This document shows positions 35,248 through 43,436 of a stretch of 64,000 bases of DNA, piece after piece. A program made the position numbers and the translations under genes. How positions within the stretch are numbered: the stretch's first letter is position 1; each line of letters opens with the position of its first letter. The notes beneath the pieces are model-generated. The model saw nothing but the letters and a program-made list of their open reading frames with translations. It was not told the DNA's origin and did no database searches. This DNA is from 188UL27-1 sp038526275 (GTDB lineage: Bacteria; Pseudomonadota; Alphaproteobacteria; Rhodobacterales; Rhodobacteraceae). The stretch lies in the NCBI GenBank assembly GCA_038526275.1, contig JBCBGY010000002.1:1-64000 (forward strand), given 5' to 3'.

Positions 35248-36246
35248 GTGAAGTGGGGGTTGATAGGAGCGAGCACAATTGCGTCGCAGTGGATGATTGA
35301 CGCGATCCGCGCCCAGTCTGGCAATGAGGTCATTTCGGTACTGAGCAGCAATGCCGACCGCGGAAGGGCATATGCCGCTGAACACAGCATTCCGAAGTCT
35401 TTCACTGATCTTGACGAGCTGCTTTCTGACGGCGTGGACGCCGTCTACATCTCCACCACCAACGAAAAACACTTTCCCCAGGCCATGGCGGCGATCGCTG
35501 CAGGCAAGCATGTGCTTTGCGAAAAGCCGCTGGCCATGACATTGTCCGACGCTGTAGCCATGGTGAAGGCGGCTTCGGATGCGGGCGTTACCTTCGCAAC
35601 CAACCATCATCTGCGGAATGCCGGGTCGCACCTGAAGATCAAGGAACTGATTGAGTCCGGCCGCATTGGTACGGTCCAGGCAATCCGCGTGGCCCACGCT
35701 GTTTATCTGCCTGAAAACCTGCAGGGCTGGCGGATCAACGATGCCGAGGCCGGCGGAGGGGTCATCCCCGACATCGTCGTGCATGATGCAGACACGGTGC
35801 GCTTTCACCTGGGCGAAGATCCGGCAGAGGTTCTAGCCTTTGAGCGGGCCGAAAGCATGGGTCAGGGCGTTGAAGACAGCGCCATGGGCATTTGGCGGAT
35901 GCCCTCTGGTGTGCTGGTACAAACCCATGAGGGCTTTACCATCCGCCACGCCGGAACCTCGTTCGAAGTGCATGGAACCGAAGGGTCGATCATTGCCAAA
36001 GGCGTGATGACCCAGCAACCGGTCGGGGACATCACCCTTCGAACCTCGGCGGGCGAGGAGAAGATCACGTTCAGCGATCACAACCTGTACGAACGCGCGC
36101 TTGAGCGGTTTGTGGCGGCCTGTGCGGGAAAGGGTGAGCCTGCCGCTACGGGTATCGACGGAATCAAGTCACTGGCGGTCGCCGCAGCGGTCAAAAAAGC
36201 GGCCACAACAGGCCAGCGTGTGGCCGTCGATTACGGTGGCGTCTAA
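35248..36246 (+). CDS. Gfo/Idh/MocA-family oxidoreductase
   Basis: NAD(P)-dependent sugar or polyol dehydrogenase of 332 residues. The Rossmann segment VKWGLIGASTIASQWMIDAIR opens the protein, the EKPLAM signature is present (VLCEKPLAMTLSDA), and the catalytic-domain segment GGGVIPDIVVHDADTVRFHLGE contains the conserved Asp-His. A GTG start at 35248, preceded by GGGAG, is preferred because the in-frame codons upstream cross the operator pair. It is 1 nt before the CoA-transferase start, so the two are coupled. Substrate not assigned. Confidence 0.88.
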   Translation: MKWGLIGASTIASQWMIDAIRAQSGNEVISVLSSNADRGRAYAAEHSIPKSFTDLDELLSDGVDAVYISTTNEKHFPQAMAAIAAGKHVLCEKPLAMTLSDAVAMVKAASDAGVTFATNHHLRNAGSHLKIKELIESGRIGTVQAIRVAHAVYLPENLQGWRINDAEAGGGVIPDIVVHDADTVRFHLGEDPAEVLAFERAESMGQGVEDSAMGIWRMPSGVLVQTHEGFTIRHAGTSFEVHGTEGSIIAKGVMTQQPVGDITLRTSAGEEKITFSDHNLYERALERFVAACAGKGEPAATGIDGIKSLAVAAAVKKAATTGQRVAVDYGGV

Positions 36247-36247
36247 C

Positions 36248-37819
36248 ATGGGCAAGGTGGTTTCTGCAGCGCATGCCGTTGCACAGATCCAGGATGGCGC
36301 TGTCGTCACCGTTTCGTCCTCCTCCGGTCTTGGATGCCCTGATCTGGTGCTGAAAGCCTTAGGCGCCCGGTTTGATGCAGAAGGTCATCCGCGCGACCTG
36401 ACCACTCTGCACCCCATCGCCGCAGGCGATATGTACGGGATCAAAGGTATCGATCACATTGCCAAAGATGGATTGCTACGCCGGATCCTGGCCGGGTCCT
36501 ATCCCAGCGGCCCGTCATCAATGGAGATGCCCGAAATCTGGAAGATGATCGTTGAAAACCGGGTCACGGCCTACAACGTGCCATCGGGCATCATGTTCGA
36601 CATGCACCGCGATGTGGCCGCCCGCCGCCCCGGCGTGCTGACCCAGGTTGGGTTGGACACCTTCGTCGACCCGGTCCGGGAAGGCTGCGCCATGAACGAC
36701 CGCGCAGCTGCAGCGCCCGTTGTGCACCGCCACGAAATGGCAGGCGAGACCTGGCTTCATTTCCCCAACATCGTGCCGAACGTCGCGATAATTCGCGCGA
36801 CGACTGCGGACGAAACGGGAAACCTGACCTACGAACATGAGGGCGCGACGCTGGGCGCTTTGGATCAGGCCATCGCCGTGCGAAACCATGGCGGGTTGGT
36901 CATCGCTCAGGTCAAGCGCGTCACCGCCGCCGGGTCCCTTCGCCCCCGCGACGTCTACGTTCCCGGCCATCTGGTAGATCTGGTCGTCATCGATCCGGAC
37001 CAGAAGCAAACCACCGAAACGGCCTACGACCCAGCGATTTCCGGAGAGATCATTCGACCCTGGAATAGCTTCTCACTGGCCGAGGCCGGTATCGAAAAGG
37101 TCATTGCCCGCCGCGCCGCCATGGAGCTTCGCGCAGGTGACAGCGCCAATCTGGGTTTTGGCATCTCTGCCAATGTTCCGCGTATCCTGCTGGAAGAAGG
37201 CCATCCGCGAGCCGTGACATGGGCGATTGAGCAAGGCGCTGTGGGTGGCGTGCCGCTCACCGGGTTCGCCTTTGGCTGTGCCTCCAATGCAGACGCGATC
37301 CTGCCGTCGCCCACGCAATTCACCTATTTCCAAGGCGGCGGGTTTGACGTGGCCTTCCTGTCCTTTCTGGAAGTTGACCGGGACGGCAACGTCAATGTCT
37401 CAAAGCTGGGCAAGAAACCTTACCTGACCGCTGGATGCGGTGGCTTTGTCGATATTACCGCCAATGCCAAGAAGATGGTGTTCTCTGGCTATTTCGAAGC
37501 GGGCGCCAAGTTGGACCTGTCCACCGAAGGTGTGCGGGTCGCGCAGAAGGGCAAATTCACCAAAATGGTCGACGCGGTTGAACATGTCACCTTCGCTGGA
37601 CGGCGTGCCCGGGCCCGAGGGCAGGAGGCGCTTTATGTGACGGAACGCTGTGTGATGCGTTTGGACGAAGACGGACTTGTCGCGCATGAGATCATGCCCG
37701 GGATCGAGCCGGAGACGGATATTGTCGCGGCCTCCGACGGGCGGGTGCGGGTCTGCGGAAACGCGTCGCGAATGCCCACCAAGCTGCTGGCCGAAGGTCC
37801 GATGGGGCTCACCCTATGA
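36248..37819 (+). CDS. Class I CoA-transferase with fused alpha and beta domains
   Basis: CoA-transferase of 523 residues moving CoA between short-chain carboxylic acids. Both domains are present: the N-terminal half (GAVVTVSSSSGLGCPDLVLKALG) and the C-terminal half with TWAIEQGAVGGVPLTG, whose Glu aligns with the catalytic glutamate of propionate/acetoacetate-type enzymes, and the family segment PTQFTYFQGGGFDVAFLSFLEVD. The ATG lies 1 nt after the Gfo/Idh stop; the stop overlaps the enoyl-CoA hydratase start as ATGA. In a sugar locus this hints that a hydroxy acid product, such as lactate, is activated to its CoA ester. Confidence 0.9.
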   Translation: MGKVVSAAHAVAQIQDGAVVTVSSSSGLGCPDLVLKALGARFDAEGHPRDLTTLHPIAAGDMYGIKGIDHIAKDGLLRRILAGSYPSGPSSMEMPEIWKMIVENRVTAYNVPSGIMFDMHRDVAARRPGVLTQVGLDTFVDPVREGCAMNDRAAAAPVVHRHEMAGETWLHFPNIVPNVAIIRATTADETGNLTYEHEGATLGALDQAIAVRNHGGLVIAQVKRVTAAGSLRPRDVYVPGHLVDLVVIDPDQKQTTETAYDPAISGEIIRPWNSFSLAEAGIEKVIARRAAMELRAGDSANLGFGISANVPRILLEEGHPRAVTWAIEQGAVGGVPLTGFAFGCASNADAILPSPTQFTYFQGGGFDVAFLSFLEVDRDGNVNVSKLGKKPYLTAGCGGFVDITANAKKMVFSGYFEAGAKLDLSTEGVRVAQKGKFTKMVDAVEHVTFAGRRARARGQEALYVTERCVMRLDEDGLVAHEIMPGIEPETDIVAASDGRVRVCGNASRMPTKLLAEGPMGLTL

Positions 37820-38589
37820 CCGCCGTCCATCTTGAGATTGCCGGGCCCGTTGCCGAGCTTCGGTTGGACAATCCCGCCAAGCTGAACGCCCTGACCATGG
37901 GAATGATGGAAACCTTGGAGTCGCACGCAGCGCGGATTGAGGCGGACCGATCAGTTCGCGCCGTGCTGCTGACGGCAGAAGGGGGCCGGGCCTTTTGCGT
38001 AGGCGCCGACATTCGCGAATGGGCCGCCCTTGATCCAAGGGGATTTGCCCGCGACTGGGTTGCGAAAGGCCACCGCGTTTTTGATCGGATCGCACGTTTG
38101 CCGATGCCGGTCATCGGTGTGATCACGGGCCATGCCTTTGGCGGTGGTTTGGAATTGGCCGCCACTTGCGATCTGCGTATCGCCGCACCCAACGCGACAT
38201 TCGCTTTGCCGGAAACCGGCGTTGGGATCGTGCCCGGCTGGTCCGGGACGCAGCGCCTTGCCTCTCAGATACCGGCTGCGATCCTGAAGGAAACAGCTTT
38301 GACGGGCGCGCGCCTTTCAGCAGACCGGGCCTATCAAATTGGCTTCCTTAACGCTGTCGCAGACGCGCCCCGTGCCGCTGCCGACGAAATTGCTGATCGG
38401 ATCGTTCATGCCGCGCCGCAGGCAACGGAAACAGCCAAATGGATGATCGCAGCGGCATTGGGAGAGAACCCGGCGGCCAATCTGGAAGCCATCGCCGGGG
38501 CTGCCTTGGCGGGAACAGCCGAGAAGGAAGAGGGTGTCAAAGCCTTTGCGGAGAAGCGAAAACCTGACTTCGGTAAGGCTGCCACATGA
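37816..38589 (+). CDS. Enoyl-CoA hydratase/isomerase (crotonase family)
   Basis: Crotonase-fold enzyme of 257 residues. Oxyanion-hole segments are intact (GGRAFCVGADIREW and GHAFGGGLELAATCD) and both glutamates used by hydratases are present, in GGGLELAATCD and LPETGVGIVPGWSGTQRL. It is translationally coupled to the CoA-transferase. A simple reading is hydration or dehydration of the acyl-CoA made by that enzyme. The physiological substrate is not evident. Confidence 0.9.
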   Translation: MTAVHLEIAGPVAELRLDNPAKLNALTMGMMETLESHAARIEADRSVRAVLLTAEGGRAFCVGADIREWAALDPRGFARDWVAKGHRVFDRIARLPMPVIGVITGHAFGGGLELAATCDLRIAAPNATFALPETGVGIVPGWSGTQRLASQIPAAILKETALTGARLSADRAYQIGFLNAVADAPRAAADEIADRIVHAAPQATETAKWMIAAALGENPAANLEAIAGAALAGTAEKEEGVKAFAEKRKPDFGKAAT

Positions 38590-38824
38590 ACTTCTGGTGG
38601 TTTCCACAGTCGGTGCAAGGATCGGGCTGGACCAATCGGGTAAGCCATGACTATCGTGACCATGGGAGAGACGCGGATTTGGGCTATGCCCAATTCCCAT
38701 ATAGGAAAATTTGAAGGGGCGGCCTTGGCCGACCAAGCGGCGTACCTGCAAAAAATGCAGGGCGTAAAGAAGAGAACAAGCGCGGATAGACCGCGCGATA
38801 CGCACGATATCAGGGAGGAACCTC

Positions 38825-40075
38825 ATGCGTATGACGATCAAGATGACAACATCGGCTTTAGCCGTTTTGGCACTCAGCGGCAGCCTTGCCGTGGCCGAAG
38901 ATGTGGAAGTGCTGCACTGGTGGACGTCGGGTGGTGAAGCCGCCGCGCTGAACGTTCTGAAGCAGGATCTGGAAGGTCAGGGCATCGGTTGGCTGGACAT
39001 GCCGGTTGCCGGTGGCGGCGGCGAGCAGGCCATGACCGTTCTGCGGGCACGCGTGACCGCTGGTGACGCGCCGACGGCGGTGCAGGCTCTGGGGTTTGAC
39101 ATCCTCGACTGGGGTGCCCAAGGCGCACTGGCCGATCTGAACGAGGTTGCCGCGAAAGAAGGCTGGGACGACGTCGTGCCGGAAGCCCTGCAGGCCTTCG
39201 CCAAGTTTGATGGCAAGTGGATCTCGGCGCCCGTGAACGTCCATTCCACAAACTGGGTTTGGGCAAATAAGGCTGTGCTCGATGCCAACGGTATCGCCGT
39301 CCCGGAAACCTGGGAAGATTTCACTGCTGCTGTCGAAAAACTCGCGGCAGCCGGTGTAACGCCTATCGCCCATGGTGGTCAGGCCTGGCAGGATGCGACG
39401 ATCTTTGACGCCGTTGCGATGTCCACCGGCGGGCCGGATTTCTACAAAGCGGCCTTCATCGATCTGGATGAAGAAACGCTCGGCTCTGACACGATGAAAG
39501 AAGCGTTTGACCGCATGGCCTTTATCCGGGCGAATGTGGACGAAAACTTCTCGGGTCGCGATTGGAACCTTGCAACGGCCATGGTCATCAATGGCGAGGC
39601 CGGATTCCAGATGATGGGCGACTGGGCCAAAGGCGAATTCCTGAATGCCGACAAGGTGCCGGGCCAGGATTTCCTCTGCTTCCGTTTCCCGGGCACGCAG
39701 GATCAGGTCACCTTCAACGCTGACCAGTTCATGATGTTCGACCAGGGCGGTGTCGTGTCGGCGGAACAAGCTGCACTGGCCAGCGCGATCCTGTCGCCAT
39801 CTTTCCAGTCGGCCTTCAACGTGGTGAAGGGTTCCGTGCCAGCCCGGACCGACGTGTCCAACGAAGCGTTCGACGATTGCGGCAAGCAGGGCATGGCGGA
39901 TCTGGCCAAGGCAGCCTCGTCAGGCAATCTGTTCGGGTCCATGGCACACGGCCACGCGAACCCGGCTGGGGTAAAGAACGCCATCTACGACGTGGTGACC
40001 GCGCATTTCAATGGCGAGTATGACAGCGAAACCGCTGTTCAGGAACTCGTAGACGCCGTCTCAATCGCGCAATAA
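38825..40075 (+). CDS. Glucose-type ABC solute-binding protein (GtsA-like)
   Basis: Periplasmic sugar receptor of 416 residues with a Sec signal ending at GSLAVA-ED. The segments VLHWWTSGGEAAALNVLK and AGGGGEQAMTVLRARVTAGDAPTAVQ closely follow the GtsA glucose/mannose receptor pattern. GGGAGGAA precedes the ATG. It opens a long co-directional operon of an importer and oxidative enzymes, so the ligand is probably a glucose-like sugar or glycoside. Confidence 0.9.
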   Translation: MRMTIKMTTSALAVLALSGSLAVAEDVEVLHWWTSGGEAAALNVLKQDLEGQGIGWLDMPVAGGGGEQAMTVLRARVTAGDAPTAVQALGFDILDWGAQGALADLNEVAAKEGWDDVVPEALQAFAKFDGKWISAPVNVHSTNWVWANKAVLDANGIAVPETWEDFTAAVEKLAAAGVTPIAHGGQAWQDATIFDAVAMSTGGPDFYKAAFIDLDEETLGSDTMKEAFDRMAFIRANVDENFSGRDWNLATAMVINGEAGFQMMGDWAKGEFLNADKVPGQDFLCFRFPGTQDQVTFNADQFMMFDQGGVVSAEQAALASAILSPSFQSAFNVVKGSVPARTDVSNEAFDDCGKQGMADLAKAASSGNLFGSMAHGHANPAGVKNAIYDVVTAHFNGEYDSETAVQELVDAVSIAQ

Positions 40076-40084
40076 TCCAAGCAC

Positions 40085-40109
40085 GGAGCGGCTCTAAACG
40101 GGCCGCTCC
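40085..40109 (+). terminator. Intercistronic stem-loop after the GtsA-like gene
   Basis: GGAGCGGC (40085-40092) pairs perfectly with GCCGCTCC (40102-40109) around a 9-nt loop, 9 nt after the stop and before the first permease. No T-run; likely raises binding-protein mRNA relative to the rest of the operon. Confidence 0.6.
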
Positions 40110-40131
40110 CACCGAACGGGGGAGCCGCACC

Positions 40132-41049
40132 ATGGCGACGCACGCCGAGGTGGATTTCAAGTCACGCCTGCAAAACTGGCTGCCCAAGCTGGTTCTCTCG
40201 CCGTCGCTGGCGTTGATCCTGATCTTTGTCTACGGCTTCATCCTGTTCACCGTCTACGTGTCGTTCACCGACAGCCGGATCCTGCCGTTCGTCGGCACGG
40301 GCGGCCAACCGGCCTATGACCTGATCGGCTTTTCGAACTACGAAAAACTCTTCAAACTGTCCCATTGGGAGATTTCGCTGACCAATATGGCGGTGTTTGC
40401 GGGGCTTTACATCGTCATCTGCACGGCCATCGGATTGATGCTCGCAATCTTTCTGGATCAAAAAATCCGCGGCGAAGGGGTGCTGCGACCGCTGTATCTC
40501 TACCCAATGGCGCTCAGCTTCATCGTGACAGGCACCGCCTGGAAGTGGTTTCTGGACCCGGGTATTGGCATTGAAAACATCGTCCAGGGCTGGGGGTGGC
40601 AGACCTTCAGCTTCGATTGGATCAAAAACCGGGACTTCGCGATTTACACCATCGTCGTAGCAGCGGTTTGGCAAACCTCCGGCTTCGTCATGGCCATGTT
40701 TCTGGCGGGCCTGCGCGGGATCGACAATGAGATCCTCAAAGCCGCACAAATGGATGGGGCCTCCAACTGGAACCTCTACCGCCGGATCATCATACCGCAG
40801 CTGCGGCCCGCCTTCCTGTCAGCCTTCGTGATCCTGGCCCACCTAGCCATCAAGACCTTTGATCTGGTCATTGCCATGACGGGCGGTGGCCCGGGCCGGG
40901 CCACGGAACTGCCTGCCACCTTCATGTATTCCTACACGTTCAGCCGCAATCAGATGGGGATCGGGGCCTCGTCCGCGGTGATTATGCTGATGACCATTGC
41001 GGCCATCATGATCCCCTATCTCTACGCCGAATTGCGGGAGAAGAAGTGA
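40132..41049 (+). CDS. Sugar ABC permease, first subunit (GtsB-like)
   Basis: Inner-membrane protein of 305 residues with six helices. The opening helix is LVLSPSLALILIFVYGFILFTVYVSF and the coupling loop ILKAAQMDGASNWNLYRRIIIPQLRP. It overlaps the second permease (TGATG). Pairs with that subunit and the ATPase encoded three genes on. Confidence 0.93.
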   Translation: MATHAEVDFKSRLQNWLPKLVLSPSLALILIFVYGFILFTVYVSFTDSRILPFVGTGGQPAYDLIGFSNYEKLFKLSHWEISLTNMAVFAGLYIVICTAIGLMLAIFLDQKIRGEGVLRPLYLYPMALSFIVTGTAWKWFLDPGIGIENIVQGWGWQTFSFDWIKNRDFAIYTIVVAAVWQTSGFVMAMFLAGLRGIDNEILKAAQMDGASNWNLYRRIIIPQLRPAFLSAFVILAHLAIKTFDLVIAMTGGGPGRATELPATFMYSYTFSRNQMGIGASSAVIMLMTIAAIMIPYLYAELREKK

Positions 41050-41930
41050 TGGCGGTTGCGACGCAAGACACCGCCATCCGCACAGGCCGGGTTACCCGCA
41101 CCTTGATCTATCTGGTTCTGCTGCTCTTTGCGCTGTTCTACATGCTGCCGCTTTATGTGATGCTGGTGAACTCGGTGAAGCCGCTGTCGGAAATCACCGG
41201 CGGCGGGATGATGTCGTTGCCCAATGTCTGGACGTTAGAGCCATGGTTAAAGGCCTGGTCCACGGCTCAGATCGGGGTGCAACCGACCGGCCTGCGGCCC
41301 TACTTCTGGAACTCGATATCCATGGTCGTGCCTGCTGTGGCCATTTCCACCGTGCTCGGCGCGCTCAACGGTTACGTGCTGACCAAGTGGCGGTTCAAGT
41401 ATGACACGATCCTCTTCGGGTTGATGCTCTTTGCCTGTTTCATCCCGTTCCAAATCGTGCTGATCCCCATGGCGGCTGTCCTGGGTTTTCTCGGTATATC
41501 GGGAACGACTACGGGCCTGGTCCTGGTCCATGTGGTTTACGGGGTGGGCTTTACCACGCTTTATTTCCGCAACTACTACGCCGTCTTCCCAACTGAACTG
41601 ATCCGGGCGGCACAGATCGACGGGGCTGGGTTCTTTCAGATCTTCTGGCGTATCTTGCTGCCATCCTCCGGCCCCATCGCCGTGGTGTCGATCATCTGGC
41701 AGTTCACCAATATCTGGAACGATTTCCTGTTCGGCGCCTCCTTTGCGTCGGGCGATGGCGCGCCGATCACAGTGGCGCTGAACAACCTGGTCCAATCGTC
41801 GACCGGCGTGAAGGAATATAACGTCCACTTCGCCGGTGCGATCCTGGCTGCTTTGCCCACTTTGCTCGTCTACATCGTGGCAGGCCGCTACTTCGTGCGC
41901 GGCCTTATGGCAGGGAGTGTGAAGGGATGA
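41049..41930 (+). CDS. Sugar ABC permease, second subunit (GtsC-like)
   Basis: Inner-membrane protein of about 293 residues, MalG type, with the coupling loop ELIRAAQIDGAGFFQIFWRILLPSSGP. An in-frame GTG at 41046 precedes the ATG at 41049, which overlaps the previous stop and is preferred. Its stop overlaps the start of the cytidine-deaminase-like gene as ATGA. Confidence 0.93.
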   Translation: MAVATQDTAIRTGRVTRTLIYLVLLLFALFYMLPLYVMLVNSVKPLSEITGGGMMSLPNVWTLEPWLKAWSTAQIGVQPTGLRPYFWNSISMVVPAVAISTVLGALNGYVLTKWRFKYDTILFGLMLFACFIPFQIVLIPMAAVLGFLGISGTTTGLVLVHVVYGVGFTTLYFRNYYAVFPTELIRAAQIDGAGFFQIFWRILLPSSGPIAVVSIIWQFTNIWNDFLFGASFASGDGAPITVALNNLVQSSTGVKEYNVHFAGAILAALPTLLVYIVAGRYFVRGLMAGSVKG

Positions 41931-42322
41931 CCGATGAACAGCTGATTGCTGCGGCTGAAGCTTTGGCCGGCCACCGAGACGTCTCTGGCACGGTGACCGC
42001 AGGCGGAGTGGCCGCTGCGTTGGTGACCGAGGAGGGCAGCCTTTTCACCGGCGTCTGCATCGATACGGCCTGTTCCCTAGGATTTTGCGCCGAACATGCG
42101 GCCATCGCGGCGATGATCACGGCAGGACAGCACCGGATCGCGACGATTGTTGCCGTTGGCGATGGTGGGCGAGGGGTGGTTTCGCCCTGCGGCCGGTGCC
42201 GCGAATTCATCTCGCAGCTCGGCGCCCCAACCCGGGTTCTGCTGCCGGGCAACCGATCTGCGCAGATTGACGCGTTATTGCCGGAGCCTTGGCAACGCCT
42301 GAACAGAGAAGAGGTCGCCTGA
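41927..42322 (+). CDS. Cytidine-deaminase-family protein
   Basis: Zinc-dependent deaminase fold of 131 residues. The catalytic CAE motif is in GFCAEHAAIAAMI and the zinc Cys pair in SPCGRCREF, so the active site is complete and similar to cytidine and blasticidin-S deaminases. Its place is odd: it is locked by overlaps between a sugar permease and the sugar ATPase. Either the imported compound carries an amino-pyrimidine or other amidine-type group, or the enzyme has been recruited for another deamination. Which one cannot be told from sequence. Confidence 0.85.
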   Translation: MTDEQLIAAAEALAGHRDVSGTVTAGGVAAALVTEEGSLFTGVCIDTACSLGFCAEHAAIAAMITAGQHRIATIVAVGDGGRGVVSPCGRCREFISQLGAPTRVLLPGNRSAQIDALLPEPWQRLNREEVA

Positions 42323-42323
42323 G

Positions 42324-43436
42324 ATGGGGTTTCTCGACATTGACAATGCGACCAAGTCCTACGGTTCTGTCGAAGTTCTGCACAATATCGACATCTCGGT
42401 CGAAGAGGGCGAGTTCCTGGTTCTGGTCGGCCCGTCAGGCTGCGGCAAGTCCACACTGCTGAACATGATTGCGGGGCTGGAAGAGATCACATCGGGCGAA
42501 ATCCGGATCAAGGACGCCGTGATGAATGGCGTCCACCCGTCGAAGCGCAATATCGCGATGGTGTTTCAGTCCTACGCGCTCTACCCGAACATGACGGTCG
42601 CGCAGAACATCACGTTCGGTTTGGAGATGCACGGCACGCCCAAGCCCGAGCGCGACAAGGCAATGGCCGAGGTCGCGAAGCTTCTGCAGATCGAACAGCT
42701 TCTGAAGCGCAAGCCCGGGCAGTTGTCCGGTGGGCAACGCCAGCGGGTCGCGATGGGCCGGGCCTTGGTTCGCGACCCCGATGTTTTCCTGTTTGACGAG
42801 CCGCTGTCGAACCTCGACGCCAAGTTGCGGGTCGATATGCGAACCGAGATCAAGAAGCTTCACCAGAAGCTTGGCACCACCATTGTCTATGTCACCCACG
42901 ATCAGATCGAGGCCTTAACCCTTTCCACCCGGATTGCGGTGATGAATGGCGGTTATGTGCAGCAACTGGGCACGCCGAAGGAGATTTACGACACACCGGC
43001 AAACCTGTTCGTCGCCACCTTCATGGGTTCGCCTTCAATGAATTTGATCCCGGTGCAAGTGCGCGCCGATGGTAACGCCGTCTATGCCGACACGACCAAC
43101 GACCGGGGCGAGAAGATCAGTCTGACCTTTGCCCAGCCGGGCGCGCTGAAGCGCTACGATGGACAGACGGTCACATTGGGCGTACGGCCTGAAGCTTTGA
43201 CCGATGTTGACGGTGCCGACCAGCGTTCGACCCATATGGAGCGGATCGAAAACACCGTGACGGTGACGGAACCCGCAGGGTCAGACACGTTTGTCTCAAC
43301 CGAAATTGGCGGCGCGGAATGTGTGGCCCGGATGCGGTCGGATGCCGATGTGGCCCCGGGGCAGGCGACGACCTTCGCAATCAACATGGAAAAGGCCCTG
43401 GCCTTCGACCAGAAAACGGAAGATCGGATCGTGTGA
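42324..43436 (+). CDS. Sugar ABC ATPase (UgpC/MalK type)
   Basis: ATPase of 370 residues with Walker A VGPSGCGKSTLLNMI, signature LSGGQRQRVAMGRALV, Walker B VFLFDEPLSNLDAKLR and a C-terminal TOBE-type domain. It is 1 nt after the deaminase stop and its stop overlaps the GMC start (TGATG). It is clearly related to the ATPase at 33586-34653 but drives the GtsABC-like importer. Confidence 0.93.
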   Translation: MGFLDIDNATKSYGSVEVLHNIDISVEEGEFLVLVGPSGCGKSTLLNMIAGLEEITSGEIRIKDAVMNGVHPSKRNIAMVFQSYALYPNMTVAQNITFGLEMHGTPKPERDKAMAEVAKLLQIEQLLKRKPGQLSGGQRQRVAMGRALVRDPDVFLFDEPLSNLDAKLRVDMRTEIKKLHQKLGTTIVYVTHDQIEALTLSTRIAVMNGGYVQQLGTPKEIYDTPANLFVATFMGSPSMNLIPVQVRADGNAVYADTTNDRGEKISLTFAQPGALKRYDGQTVTLGVRPEALTDVDGADQRSTHMERIENTVTVTEPAGSDTFVSTEIGGAECVARMRSDADVAPGQATTFAINMEKALAFDQKTEDRIV

